Shown in pieces: positions 45,272 through 54,907 of a DNA stretch of 64,000 bases (position 1 is the stretch's first letter; each line of letters starts with the position of its first letter). The notes under the pieces are model-generated. The model was given only the letters and a program-made list of their open reading frames with translations, did no database searches and was not told where the DNA came from. The translations under genes were made by a program, and so were the position numbers. This DNA is from Rhizobium sp. Leaf453 (GTDB taxonomy: Bacteria > Pseudomonadota > Alphaproteobacteria > Rhizobiales > Rhizobiaceae). The stretch is from NCBI RefSeq assembly GCF_001425605.1, contig NZ_LMRG01000004.1:136312-200311 (forward strand). The letters run 5' to 3'.

Positions 45272-47254
45272 ATGATCTCTCGCGAAAAACACGACCGGAT
45301 GGCAAATGCGATCCGTTTCCTCTCCATGGATGCCGTCGAAAAGGCAAACTCGGGTCACCCGGGCCTGCCGATGGGCGCAGCCGACGTGGCAACGGTTCTA
45401 TTCTCCCGTTACCTCAAATTCGATCCGAAGGCGCCCCTGTGGGCCGACCGCGACCGCTTCGTGCTGTCTGCCGGCCACGGCTCGATGCTGATCTATTCGC
45501 TGCTCTATCTGACCGGCTACGAAGATATGACGGTGGAGGATCTCAAGCAGTTCCGCCAGCTCGGCTCCAAGACCGCTGGCCATCCGGAATATGGCCACGC
45601 CTCGGGTATCGAAACCACCACCGGCCCGCTCGGCCAGGGTATTGCCAATGCCGTCGGCATGGCGATCGCCGAGCGCAAGCTCGAAGAGGAATTCGGCTCC
45701 GACCTGCAGAACCACTTCACCTACGTGCTCTGCGGCGACGGCTGCCTGATGGAAGGCATAAGCCACGAAGCCATCGCGCTTGCCGGCCACCTGAAGCTGA
45801 ACAAGCTCGTTCTCTTCTGGGACGACAACAACATCACCATCGACGGTGCCGTCTCCCTGTCGGATTCGACGGACCAGATCGCCCGCTTCCAGGCCGTTCA
45901 CTGGAACACGATCCGCGTCGACGGTCACAACCCGGACGAGATCGCCGCTGCGATCGAAGCCGCGCAGAAGTCGGATCGCCCGACCTTCATCGCCTGCAAG
46001 ACCACCATCGGCTTTGGCGCTCCGAACAAGGCCGGCACCCACAAGGTTCACGGCTCGCCGCTCGGCGCCGACGAAATCGCCGCCACTCGCAAGGCGCTCA
46101 ACTGGGAAAGCCCGGCCTTCGAAACCCCGGCCGACGTTCTCGATGCGTGGCGCGATGTCGGCACCCGTTCGGTGGACGCACGCAAAGCCTGGGAAGGCCG
46201 TCTCTCCGGCACGGAAGCTGGCAAGAAATCCGAGTTCACCCGCCGCTTCGCCGGTGAACTGACCGCCAATTTCGACTCCTCGATCGATGCTTACAAGAAG
46301 AAACTGGCCGACGCCCCGCCGACGGTTGCAACCCGCAAGGCTTCGGAAGACGCGCTCGAAGTGATCAATGGCGTTCTGCCGGAAACGCTGGGCGGTTCGG
46401 CCGACCTGACGCCGTCCAACAACACCAAGACCAGCCAGATGAAGTCGATCACCCCGACCGATTTCTCCGGGCGCTACATGCACTGGGGCATCCGCGAACA
46501 CGGCATGGCCGCTGCCATGAACGGCGTCGCCCTGCACGGTGGCCTGATCCCCTATTCCGGCGGCTTCATGATCTTCTCAGACTATTGCCGTCCGTCGATC
46601 CGTCTGGCCGCCCTGATGGGCATCCGCGTCATCCACGTCCTCACGCACGATTCCATCGGCGTCGGCGAAGATGGCCCGACCCACGAGCCGGTCGAGCACA
46701 TGGCCGCCCTGCGTGCCATCCCGAACCTGTTGATGTTCCGTCCAGCTGACGCGGTCGAGACCGCCGAGTGCTGGCAGCTTGCGCTGCACGAACAGCATCG
46801 TCCGTCCGGCCTGGCGCTCACCCGCCAGAACCTCGCGCCGTCGCGCCTGACCTATGAAGCGGAAAACCTCTGCGCCAAGGGTGCCTACGAGCTTCGCTCC
46901 GCAGAAGGTGCCAAGGTTTCGATCTTCGCATCCGGCTCGGAAGTCGAGCTTGCGGTCAAGGCGGCCGAACAGCTGAACGGCAAGGGCATCGCTGCACGCG
47001 TCGTCTCGGTTCCCTGCTTCGAACTCTTCGCCGAGCAGTCGGCCGAATACAAGAAGTCGGTAATCGGCGACGCACCAGTCAAGATCGCCGCCGAAGCCGC
47101 AGTCCGCCAAGGCTGGGATAGCTTCATCGGCAATGACGGTGACTTCATCGGCATGCACTCGTTCGGCGCTTCCGGCCCGGCCAAGGATCTGTTCAAACAT
47201 TTCGGCATCACCGTCGACGCCATCATCGCGGCCGCCGAAAAGAAGCTCGCCTGA
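45272..47254 (+). CDS. tkt: transketolase
   Basis: 660 aa. Moves two-carbon units in the pentose phosphate pathway. The N-terminal thiamine-diphosphate domain has '[14 protein letters not shown]' and '[13 protein letters not shown]' with the GDG-(x)n-NN motif ending in 'WDDNN'; the middle Pyr domain has '[13 protein letters not shown]'; the C-terminal domain is complete. First gene of a central-carbon cluster. Confidence 0.96.
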   Translation: MISREKHDRMANAIRFLSMDAVEKANSGHPGLPMGAADVATVLFSRYLKFDPKAPLWADRDRFVLSAGHGSMLIYSLLYLTGYEDMTVEDLKQFRQLGSKTAGHPEYGHASGIETTTGPLGQGIANAVGMAIAERKLEEEFGSDLQNHFTYVLCGDGCLMEGISHEAIALAGHLKLNKLVLFWDDNNITIDGAVSLSDSTDQIARFQAVHWNTIRVDGHNPDEIAAAIEAAQKSDRPTFIACKTTIGFGAPNKAGTHKVHGSPLGADEIAATRKALNWESPAFETPADVLDAWRDVGTRSVDARKAWEGRLSGTEAGKKSEFTRRFAGELTANFDSSIDAYKKKLADAPPTVATRKASEDALEVINGVLPETLGGSADLTPSNNTKTSQMKSITPTDFSGRYMHWGIREHGMAAAMNGVALHGGLIPYSGGFMIFSDYCRPSIRLAALMGIRVIHVLTHDSIGVGEDGPTHEPVEHMAALRAIPNLLMFRPADAVETAECWQLALHEQHRPSGLALTRQNLAPSRLTYEAENLCAKGAYELRSAEGAKVSIFASGSEVELAVKAAEQLNGKGIAARVVSVPCFELFAEQSAEYKKSVIGDAPVKIAAEAAVRQGWDSFIGNDGDFIGMHSFGASGPAKDLFKHFGITVDAIIAAAEKKLA

Positions 47255-47327
47255 TTTCTTTCCGGGGCGTGCAGCCATGCACGCCTCGTTCCCCCGCAAA
47301 GCACCTTTAGACAGGGAGAGACCTGAA

Positions 47328-48338
47328 ATGACTGTAAAAGTTGCCATCAACGGCTTCGGCCGCATCGGCCGCAACGTTCTGCGCGCCATCGTCGAATCCG
47401 GCCGCACCGACATCGAAGTCGTTGCCATCAACGATCTTGGCCCGGTCGAGACCAATGCTCACCTGCTGCGTTACGATTCGATCCATGGCAAGTTCCCGGC
47501 CGACGTGAAGGTCGAAGGCGACACGATCAGCGTAGCCGGCGGCAAGCCGATCAAGGTCACCGCGATCAAGGATCCGGCAACCCTGCCGCATGGCGAAATG
47601 GGCGTCGACATCGCGCTCGAATGCACCGGCATCTTCACCGCCCGCGACAAGGCTGCCCTGCACCTTCAGGCTGGCGCCAAGCGCGTCATCGTTTCGGCAC
47701 CGGCCGACGGCGCTGACCTGACGGTCGTCTTCGGTGTCAACCACACCGCGCTGACCAAGGATCATCTGGTCATTTCCAACGCATCCTGCACGACGAACTG
47801 CCTGGTTCCGGTCGTTAAGACGCTGGACGACGTCGTCGGCATCGATCATGGCTTCATGACCACGATCCATTCCTACACCGGTGACCAGCCGACGCTCGAC
47901 ACCATGCACAAGGACCTGTACCGCGCCCGCGCCGCAGCGCTCTCCATGATCCCGACCTCGACAGGTGCAGCCAAGGCCGTCGGCCTCGTTCTGCCGCACC
48001 TCAAGGGCAAGCTCGACGGCACTTCGATCCGCGTTCCGACCCCGAACGTCTCGGTCGTCGACTTCAAGTTCGTCGCCAAGCGCGACACGACCGTTGCCGA
48101 AATCAACGGTGCCATCAAGGCAGCCTCCGACGGCGCGCTCAAGGGCATCCTCGGCTACACCGACGAGCCGCTGGTTTCGCGCGACTTCAACCATGACAGC
48201 CACTCCTCGATCTTCGCTAACGACCAGACCAAGGTCCTCGAAGGCAAGTTCGTCCGTATCCTGTCCTGGTACGACAACGAATGGGGCTTCTCCAACCGCA
48301 TGGCCGACACGGCCGTCGCAATGGCAAAGCTCATCTAA
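47328..48338 (+). CDS. gap: glyceraldehyde-3-phosphate dehydrogenase
   Basis: 336 aa. NAD loop '[15 protein letters not shown]', catalytic Cys in '[12 protein letters not shown]', and a C-terminal '[12 protein letters not shown]'. ATG at 47328 is 73 bases after tkt, with GGGAGAG upstream; the longer frame to 47133 is not family-like. A strong terminator follows at 48349. Confidence 0.96.
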   Translation: MTVKVAINGFGRIGRNVLRAIVESGRTDIEVVAINDLGPVETNAHLLRYDSIHGKFPADVKVEGDTISVAGGKPIKVTAIKDPATLPHGEMGVDIALECTGIFTARDKAALHLQAGAKRVIVSAPADGADLTVVFGVNHTALTKDHLVISNASCTTNCLVPVVKTLDDVVGIDHGFMTTIHSYTGDQPTLDTMHKDLYRARAAALSMIPTSTGAAKAVGLVLPHLKGKLDGTSIRVPTPNVSVVDFKFVAKRDTTVAEINGAIKAASDGALKGILGYTDEPLVSRDFNHDSHSSIFANDQTKVLEGKFVRILSWYDNEWGFSNRMADTAVAMAKLI

Positions 48339-48348
48339 GTCACGAATG

Positions 48349-48376
48349 GGCGACGCTTCCGGCGTCGCCCTTTTTG
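48349..48376 (+). terminator. rho-independent terminator after gap
   Basis: GGCGACGC/GCGTCGCC stem followed by CTTTTTG, 11 bases after the gap stop. Confidence 0.9.
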
Positions 48377-48467
48377 TTGGACGGCGATATTCCGTCCTGG
48401 CATCAAGCCTGGCGACGGCCGAGCATCGCCTTCGGCAACAGTGTTATCCCGCCGGGAGCCGCGTGAA

Positions 48468-49001
48468 ATGGGGTTGAACCGAAGTGTGCGCTGGCAAGGC
48501 CTGGAGGTCGAGACGGTGGAACATTGCGACATCACCACCCACGCAGCCGGCCGGCACGTTCGCGGCGCAATCGTCGCGCCTGCCTATGGTCTTTTCTATG
48601 CCCTCGAACTTGACGACACGCTTGCCGTGCGAAGCGCCGTCATCGAACGAACGGACGGAAAGACGCTTGCGCTTCATGCCGACGGTTCCGGAAACTGGAC
48701 CGACGAAAACACGACCCCCTGCCCGGACCTTACCGGCTGCATCGACATCGATATCTGGCCGACGCCGCTCACCAACTCCTTGCCGATATGGCGCAGCCGG
48801 TGGGTGCAAGGCGAGCCCCAACGCTTTACGATGGCCTGGATCGACGGCAACGAAATGACCGTGCGCCGCAATGACCAGTTTTATACCCGGCTCGACGCCC
48901 GGCATTTCCGCTTCCAGAATACCGATGGCTTCGAACAGGTGCTGGAACTGGATGACGACGGGCTGGTGACCGACTATCCCACCCTTTTCAAAAGACTATG
49001 A
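48468..49001 (+). CDS. putative glycolipid-binding (DUF1089-like) protein
   Basis: 177 aa. '[16 protein letters not shown]' and '[15 protein letters not shown]', with '[17 protein letters not shown]' and '[18 protein letters not shown]', match the PF06475 putative glycolipid-binding family. Its real function is unknown. It sits between gap and pgk, 13 bases from pgk on the same strand, and ATG 48468 follows GGGAG. A role in central metabolism is not implied by the family. Confidence 0.7.
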   Translation: MGLNRSVRWQGLEVETVEHCDITTHAAGRHVRGAIVAPAYGLFYALELDDTLAVRSAVIERTDGKTLALHADGSGNWTDENTTPCPDLTGCIDIDIWPTPLTNSLPIWRSRWVQGEPQRFTMAWIDGNEMTVRRNDQFYTRLDARHFRFQNTDGFEQVLELDDDGLVTDYPTLFKRL

Positions 49002-49014
49002 CCGGAGAAAATTT

Positions 49015-50214
49015 ATGACTTTCAAGACCATCGACGACCTCACCGATATCGCCGGCAAGCGCGTCCTCGTGCGCGTCGATCTCAACGTTCCGGTCAAGGA
49101 CGGCAAGGTGACCGACACGACCCGCATCGAACGAGTTGTGCCGACGATCCGCGAACTGTCGGAAAAGGGTGCCAAGGTGATCCTGCTCGCCCATTTCGGT
49201 CGCCCGAAGGGTGAGCCCGTCGCCGACATGTCGCTGTCGCTGATCGCACCTGCCGTCGAGGATATCCTTGACCAGCGCGTCCATTTCGCCGCCGATTGCA
49301 TCGGCGACAAGGCCGCGGCTGCTATCGCCGGCATGGCCGACGGCGATATCCTGCTGCTCGAAAACACCCGCTTCCACAAGGGCGAGGAAAAGAACGACGC
49401 CGACTTCACCAAAGCGCTGGCCGCCAATGGCGACATCTATGTCAACGACGCCTTCTCGGCCGCCCACCGCGCCCATTCCTCGACCGAGGGTCTCGCCCGC
49501 CTTCTGCCCGCGTATGCCGGCCGCACCATGCAGGCCGAACTGGAAGCGCTGGAAAAGGGCCTCGGCAACCCGAAGCGTCCGGTGGTCGCCATTGTCGGCG
49601 GCGCCAAGGTTTCGACCAAGATCGACCTTTTGATGAACCTGGTGAAGAAGGTCGACGCTCTCGTCATCGGCGGTGGCATGGCCAATACCTTCATCGCCGC
49701 ACGCGGCACCAATGTTGGCAAGTCGCTCTGCGAGCATGACCTTGCGGCAACCGCAAAGCAGATCATGACCGAAGCTGCGACAGCCGGCTGCGCCATCGTT
49801 CTGCCGGTCGATGGCGTGGTTGCCCGCGAGTTCAAGGCCGGTGCCGAGAACGAAGTGGTCGATATCGAAGCGATCCCGGCCGATGCCATGGTTCTCGACG
49901 TCGGTCCGAAGTCGATCGCCGCCGTCAACGACTGGGTGAGCAAGGCCGAAACGCTGGTCTGGAACGGTCCGCTCGGCGCCTTCGAGATCGCCCCCTTCGA
50001 CAAGGCGACGGTCGCCGTCGCCAAGCACGCGGCCGCCCGCACCAAGAGCGGCGCTTTGGTTTCCGTTGCCGGCGGTGGCGATACCGTTTCGGCGATGAAC
50101 CATGCCGAGGTTGCCGATGACCTCTCCTATGTCTCGACCGCAGGCGGTGCCTTCCTCGAATGGATGGAAGGCAAGCCACTGCCGGGCGTCGATATCCTGC
50201 ACCAGCAGAAGTAA
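49015..50214 (+). CDS. pgk: phosphoglycerate kinase
   Basis: 399 aa. Forms ATP and 3-phosphoglycerate from 1,3-bisphosphoglycerate. '[19 protein letters not shown]' is the PGK signature, with '[12 protein letters not shown]' and a C-terminal '[12 protein letters not shown]'. Starts 13 bases after the glycolipid-binding gene; a terminator follows. Confidence 0.96.
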   Translation: MTFKTIDDLTDIAGKRVLVRVDLNVPVKDGKVTDTTRIERVVPTIRELSEKGAKVILLAHFGRPKGEPVADMSLSLIAPAVEDILDQRVHFAADCIGDKAAAAIAGMADGDILLLENTRFHKGEEKNDADFTKALAANGDIYVNDAFSAAHRAHSSTEGLARLLPAYAGRTMQAELEALEKGLGNPKRPVVAIVGGAKVSTKIDLLMNLVKKVDALVIGGGMANTFIAARGTNVGKSLCEHDLAATAKQIMTEAATAGCAIVLPVDGVVAREFKAGAENEVVDIEAIPADAMVLDVGPKSIAAVNDWVSKAETLVWNGPLGAFEIAPFDKATVAVAKHAAARTKSGALVSVAGGGDTVSAMNHAEVADDLSYVSTAGGAFLEWMEGKPLPGVDILHQQK

Positions 50215-50242
50215 GTCGGGTTTACTCGATAGAGACCTTATA

Positions 50243-50269
50243 CCCTCGGCCTCACCGCCGGGGGTTTTT
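50243..50269 (+). terminator. rho-independent terminator after pgk
   Basis: CCCTCGGC/GCCGGGGG stem with a 6-base loop followed by TTTTT, 28 bases after the pgk stop. Confidence 0.85.
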
Positions 50270-50319
50270 ATTGCGTTGCATCGATCTTCGCTGCACTGCA
50301 AAAATAATCCTTGGATTTC

Positions 50320-50346
50320 AAACGATTAAATTAAATTCAATCGTTT
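50320..50346. promoter_or_regulatory. inverted repeat upstream of fba (possible operator)
   Basis: AAACGATT (50320-50327) and AATCGTTT (50339-50346) form a perfect 8-base inverted repeat around 11 A/T-rich bases. It lies 77-103 bases before the fba ATG, within an unusually A/T-rich stretch. A regulator protein is not identified. Confidence 0.5.
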
Positions 50347-50422
50347 TAAACAATTTAACTTCCGTTTGCCTTGCCGTATTCTTCTGCTATCCGCGATCCA
50401 TCAGGAGCATAGGAGAACCTCA

Positions 50423-51448
50423 ATGAGCGAAAGACTGGAAGACATCGCAGCGGCCATGATGGCAACGGGCCAGGGCCTGCTCGCGGCCGACGAATCCACC
50501 GCGACGATCGGCAAGCGTTTCGACACGATCGGGCTCGCATCTTCGGAAACATCGCGCCGCGACTACCGCGAAATGCTGTTTCGCGCCGACGAGGCGATGA
50601 AGGCCTATATTTCCGGTGTCATCCTCTATGAGGAGACCCTGTTCCAGAAGGCCGCCGATGGCACACCCTTCGTCGACATCATCCGCGCCGCCGGCGCCGT
50701 GCCCGGCATCAAGGTCGATACCGGCGCCAAGCCGATGGCCAAATTCCCGGGCGAGACGGTCACCGAAGGCCTCGATGGCCTGGCTGGTCGCCTGAAAACC
50801 TATTACGACGCCGGTGCACGCTTTGCCAAATGGCGTGGCGTCATCTCCGTTTCCGATGTGCTGCCGAGTTTCGGCGCCATCAAGGCCAATGCACAGGCGC
50901 TCGCCCGCTATGCAGCGCTTTGCCAGGAGGCCGGCATCGTGCCGATCGTCGAGCCGGAAGTGCTGATGGACGGCGCCCCCGGTGATCACTCGATCGACCG
51001 CTCCGAACTGGTGACCGAAGAGACGCTGCGGATCGTGTTCGAGGAACTGAACGACGCCCGCGTCAGCCTCGAAGGCATCATCCTGAAGCCCAGCATGGTC
51101 ATCGATGGCAAGAAGGCGCGCAAGGCCAGCGTCGCCGAGGTCGCCGAGCGTACCGTCAAGGTCCTGAAGCGTACCGTTCCCTCCGCCGTTCCCGGCATCG
51201 CCTTCCTGTCCGGGGGCCAGTCGACGGAAGAGGCAACCGCGCATCTCTCCGCCATGAAGGCCGGCTATGACCTGCCTTGGGGCATGACCTTCTCCTATGG
51301 CCGCGCCTTGCAGACCGAGGCGCTCAACGCCTGGGGAGGCAAGCCTGAAAACGTCGCCGCAGGCCAGCGCGCCTTTACCCACCGCGCCCAGATGTGCAGC
51401 CTCGCCGCCAAGGGTGGCTGGAAGAAAGAGCTTGAAAAGGCTGCGTAA
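50423..51448 (+). CDS. fba: class I fructose-bisphosphate aldolase
   Basis: 341 aa. Schiff-base aldolase, not the zinc class II form: start 'ERLEDIAAAMMATGQGLLAAD', Schiff-base lysine in 'SLEGIILKPSMVIDGKK', C-terminal 'RAFTHRAQMCSLAAKGGW'. ATG at 50423 follows AGGAGAACC; the longer frame to 50366 is not family-like. It is in its own transcript behind the pgk terminator and an A/T-rich control region. Confidence 0.95.
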   Translation: MSERLEDIAAAMMATGQGLLAADESTATIGKRFDTIGLASSETSRRDYREMLFRADEAMKAYISGVILYEETLFQKAADGTPFVDIIRAAGAVPGIKVDTGAKPMAKFPGETVTEGLDGLAGRLKTYYDAGARFAKWRGVISVSDVLPSFGAIKANAQALARYAALCQEAGIVPIVEPEVLMDGAPGDHSIDRSELVTEETLRIVFEELNDARVSLEGIILKPSMVIDGKKARKASVAEVAERTVKVLKRTVPSAVPGIAFLSGGQSTEEATAHLSAMKAGYDLPWGMTFSYGRALQTEALNAWGGKPENVAAGQRAFTHRAQMCSLAAKGGWKKELEKAA

Positions 51449-51472
51449 GCCTTAAGCGTCACACCCGATTGG

Positions 51473-51506
51473 AGCCCGGCCTCGTGATAGCGACGCCGGG
51501 CTTTTC
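51473..51506 (+). terminator. rho-independent terminator after fba
   Basis: AGCCCGGC pairs with GCCGGGCT, with a 14-base loop and TTTT at the end, 25 bases after the fba stop. Confidence 0.8.
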
Positions 51507-51606
51507 CGTCTTCCGGCCCATTCAATTGTCCGGGTGACAAGAACCCTGTTCGCTCACGGCCCTGCCCGCGATATCCCTGACGTCAATTGGATTTCGGGGA
51601 GTGATC

Positions 51607-52527
51607 ATGAACAGCATTGCCTATGTCACGGTTGATGTCTTCACCAGCGAACGGTTTTCCGGCAACCAACTGGCCGTGATCCCGGATGCACGCGGCCTCT
51701 CCGAGCGCCAGATGCAGGCGATTGCCGCCGAATTCCGCTATTCCGAAGTTACCTTCGTCCTGCCGCCGCAAGACCATGCCAACACCGCGCTGGTCCGTAT
51801 CTTCACACCGACGATGGAAATCCCGTTTGCCGGTCATCCCAATGTCGGCACCGCCTTCGCGCTCGGCAACCAGACCGACATCTTCGGAAAGGCAGTTGGC
51901 GATATGCTTCGTTTCGAGGAAAAGGCCGGCATCGTCGAGGCAAGATTGACGCGTGACAGCGACGGGCGGGTGACGAGTGCCAGCATCGAAGCGCCGCAAG
52001 CATTATCCGTTGGGCCGGAGGTTGATCTTGAAACCATCGCCCGCTGCGCTTCACTCGATGTCGCTGCAATCAGAACCGCAACGCACACTCCCGTGATCGC
52101 CTCCGTTGGCCTGCCCTTCGCGATTGCCGAACTGGCTGATCTCGATGCCCTCGGCAAGGCCTGCCCCAATACTGCGGCCTTTGCGGAAGCTGGCAGGGAA
52201 TATTCACCAGACGACGATCAGTTTGCGCTTTTCCTCTACACCCGCAGCCTGGAGAACCCATGGCGTCTGCGTGCCCGGATGTTCGCGCCACTCGACAATG
52301 TCATCGAGGATCCGGCGACCGGCAGCGCTGCGGGTGCGCTCGGCGCCCTGCTGACTTCCCTGATGCCGGAGAGCGATACCGTGATCGACATCACCATCGA
52401 GCAAGGCATCGAAATGGGCCGTCGGAGCGTCATCGGTATCACCGCGGAAAAATCCGATGGGCGTGTTCACACCGTCCGGATTTCCGGCTCATGCGCTACG
52501 GTCATGAGCGGAACGCTTCTGCTGTAG
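51607..52527 (+). CDS. PhzF-family isomerase
   Basis: 306 aa, two-lobed diaminopimelate epimerase-like fold. 'VDVFTSERFSGNQLAVI' and 'PFAGHPNVGTAFAL' in the N-terminal lobe and 'EDPATGSAAGALGALL' in the C-terminal lobe are characteristic. The family isomerises dihydroaromatic or other allylic substrates; this member is uncharacterised. ATG 51607 fits GGGGAG best; GTG 51601 is also possible. Confidence 0.88.
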   Translation: MNSIAYVTVDVFTSERFSGNQLAVIPDARGLSERQMQAIAAEFRYSEVTFVLPPQDHANTALVRIFTPTMEIPFAGHPNVGTAFALGNQTDIFGKAVGDMLRFEEKAGIVEARLTRDSDGRVTSASIEAPQALSVGPEVDLETIARCASLDVAAIRTATHTPVIASVGLPFAIAELADLDALGKACPNTAAFAEAGREYSPDDDQFALFLYTRSLENPWRLRARMFAPLDNVIEDPATGSAAGALGALLTSLMPESDTVIDITIEQGIEMGRRSVIGITAEKSDGRVHTVRISGSCATVMSGTLLL

Positions 52528-52540
52528 GCGCGGTCACTCA

Positions 52541-52906
52541 TCAGCCGATGCTCGCAACCCTGCGCACCGCCTTCTCAAGCTCGCCCCTGTCGAACGGCTT
52601 TTGCAGCACCGGTGTTGTTTCAAAACCTTCTGCCAATCCTGCGACCCCATAGCCGCTGGCAAACAGGAAGGGTATCCCGCGCTCCCGCAGAACTTGCGCA
52701 ATGGGAAAGGAATGTTTGCCGGCGAGATTGATATCCAGCACGGCGAAATCGACATCGGCGGTCGCAGCCATCTGCAATCCGGGCTCGAGCCGCATGGCCG
52801 GACCGACGACATCGCAGCCCATTTCCGTCAGGAAATCCTCGACAAGCATCGCAACAAGCGCTTCATCCTCGACAAGCAATACGCGTTTCCGGTCACGGCT
52901 ACGCAC
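52541..52906 (-). CDS. single-domain response regulator
   Basis: 121 aa, receiver domain only: acidic pocket 'LLVEDEALVAML', phosphorylation Asp in 'FAVLDINLAGKHSF', conserved Lys in 'VLQKPFDRGE'. It overlaps the 3' end of the histidine kinase gene by 8 bases and lies downstream of it, so kinase and regulator are a pair. Confidence 0.9.
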   Translation of the reverse strand: MRSRDRKRVLLVEDEALVAMLVEDFLTEMGCDVVGPAMRLEPGLQMAATADVDFAVLDINLAGKHSFPIAQVLRERGIPFLFASGYGVAGLAEGFETTPVLQKPFDRGELEKAVRRVASIG

Positions 52907-54416
52907 TGGTCAGGCTTTCGTCATGGATGGCATCGACAGGTGCCTCGAGCGTGAACACAAGGCCATGCTCGGCATAGTCCATCGACGCCGTTCCACCCAA
53001 TTCCGTGGGCAACACCCGAAGGATCAGCTTCGAGCCGAACCCCTGTCGTAGCGATGCAGGCGCTGGCGGCCCGCCATTTTCACGCCAAACCAGGGTAAAC
53101 GTCTTGCCTTCCTTGCCCTGTGCCACATCCCACTGGATATCGACAGAGCCCGTGTCGTTCGACAGCGCCCCGTATTTGGCCGCGTTGGTCGATAGCTCGT
53201 GCAGGGCAAGCGAGAGCGAAAGTGCGGCGCGCGGCCCTAGCCGGATCGCGGGGCCGGAAATCAGGACCCGGCTTCGTTGCGGCCCCGCAAACGCCGCGAT
53301 CGAAGCGGTCACGACATCGACCAGCTCGGCGCCATCCCAGTTTTCGTTGGTGAGGACATCATGCGCCCGCGACAGCGCGAGAATGCGCCCGCTGATATCG
53401 GTGCTCGCCTCTTCCTTCGACTGCACTCCCCGCAAGGTCTGGACCACGATCGACTGCACCGAAGCCAGCGTATTCTTGACCCGGTGGTTCAATTCGTTGA
53501 TCAGCAGTTTCTGGTGATTTTCGGCGCGCACCCGTTCCGTGACATCCGAGCCCTGAACGAAAATATTGGTCACCTCGCCGTCATCGTTCTTGATCGGCTG
53601 GTAGACGAAGTCGAGATAGCGCTCCTCCACCCTGCCATCCGATTGCTGCAGAAGTATCTTTTCGGAATACCGGCTCACCGCCTCTCCCGTTTGGAAGACG
53701 CCATCGAGGAGTTCTATAAAGCCCTGACTGGTGATCTCCGGCAAGGCTTCAGCGACCGGCTTTCCGAGCACATCCCGGTTGGCGATCAATTGACGATATT
53801 CCGGATTGAGCAGAACGAACCGATGCTCCGGGCCGTTCAGCATCGCCATGAATGTCGGCGCCTGTTCGAAGAGCTTTTGCAGCCGTTCATGTTCGGCAGC
53901 GTTACGCCTGTCTAACAGCACGCGCTCAGTGGTCTCGACGACGATGGCGATGACGCCCGCAGGCTTGCCGTGCTCATCCAGCACCGGGGAATAATCGAGA
54001 TCCATCCAGACCGGCTCTGGAAAACCCTTGCGATGCAGTGTCAATTCCTGGTCCCGATAGGCAAGCGTCCCGCCTGCGAGCCCAACCTTCATGACGTTAT
54101 CGTTGAAATCGGCGACCTCGACCCAGCCTTCGCGCACGTTGGACCCAAGGAGCTGCGGATGGCGACTACCGGCAAAAACGGAATAGGCGTCATTGTAGAT
54201 CATCACGCCCTCGACACCCCAGAGCATCACGATCGGAACCGGAGATTGAAGCAGCAGCGAGGTCGCGGTCTTCAGGCAGCCCGGCCATTCAGCCACGGGT
54301 CCAAGCGGCGTGGACGCCCAATCATAGGTTCGGATAAGAGCACCGAGTTCGCCGCCATTGCCCAGGAATTCATAATCAGCAGCATCGCCCCGAATTCCAC
54401 CCAGCCCAACATTCAT
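52899..54416 (-). CDS. HWE-family sensor histidine kinase with PAS domains
   Basis: About 505 aa from the ATG at 54416 (or 533 aa from a GTG at 54500). Two PAS-like domains (near 'IMLWGVEGVMIYND' and 'TFMAMLNGPEHRFVLLNPEY') precede the catalytic core. The phosphoacceptor His is in 'ELNHRVKNTLASVQSIV', and the WxE motif that defines the HWE family is in 'TLVWRENGGP'. HWE kinases often sense light, redox or stress and in alphaproteobacteria can act through PhyR; no PhyR or NepR is nearby. It probably phosphorylates the overlapping receiver protein. Confidence 0.88.
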   Translation of the reverse strand: MNVGLGGIRGDAADYEFLGNGGELGALIRTYDWASTPLGPVAEWPGCLKTATSLLLQSPVPIVMLWGVEGVMIYNDAYSVFAGSRHPQLLGSNVREGWVEVADFNDNVMKVGLAGGTLAYRDQELTLHRKGFPEPVWMDLDYSPVLDEHGKPAGVIAIVVETTERVLLDRRNAAEHERLQKLFEQAPTFMAMLNGPEHRFVLLNPEYRQLIANRDVLGKPVAEALPEITSQGFIELLDGVFQTGEAVSRYSEKILLQQSDGRVEERYLDFVYQPIKNDDGEVTNIFVQGSDVTERVRAENHQKLLINELNHRVKNTLASVQSIVVQTLRGVQSKEEASTDISGRILALSRAHDVLTNENWDGAELVDVVTASIAAFAGPQRSRVLISGPAIRLGPRAALSLSLALHELSTNAAKYGALSNDTGSVDIQWDVAQGKEGKTFTLVWRENGGPPAPASLRQGFGSKLILRVLPTELGGTASMDYAEHGLVFTLEAPVDAIHDESLTSA

Positions 54417-54563
54417 GATCGACGGTGTCCCCTTCACCACCCGCAGACCGAACCAGCTTGGTTGTCCGGCGTGGCCATCAAAGGCAGGGATGTAACGCAC
54501 AAAAAATAACTGGCAAGGGGAGGTTTCAAGAGATTTCGACGCAAAAACACCGGCTTGGAACTG

Positions 54564-54719
54564 CTATGGCCGGATCAACACGGTCAGCATCATCACGGCG
54601 ATCGCGAACACTGCAATTTTCCAGAAATCCCGACGATGACGCAGGCCGGGAAGGTTCAGGGGCTTGAGCAACTGGATACACATGGCCAGAAGCAGGATGA
54701 CCGCTAACGCTTTCGACAT
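54564..54719 (-). CDS. 51-aa small membrane protein
   Basis: 51 codons on the minus strand, starting 'MSKALAVILLLAMCIQLLKP' and ending 'AVMMLTVLIRP'. Two hydrophobic segments flank a basic turn (GLRHRRDFWK). Small conserved proteins with the same layout are common in rhizobia. AGAG upstream and 19 bases to the next structural signal support translation. It is too short for many gene finders and the identification rests on composition and topology. Confidence 0.6.
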   Translation of the reverse strand: MSKALAVILLLAMCIQLLKPLNLPGLRHRRDFWKIAVFAIAVMMLTVLIRP

Positions 54720-54907
54720 CACGTTTCTCTTTTGTGGAAAATAATTCGAACGGTTTGCAGCGCGTCACACCCCGGTCACACTTGCGCGCGATCAGCGCTA
54801 GAGCCTAGTGCTGTCCTTTGCAATCTCCCTTCACGAAAAATTCCGGCTGGCAATTGTGGCGGTGTCGCTCTACCTTTTGATTGCAGCCCGGAACCAGCGG
54901 ATTTCAC

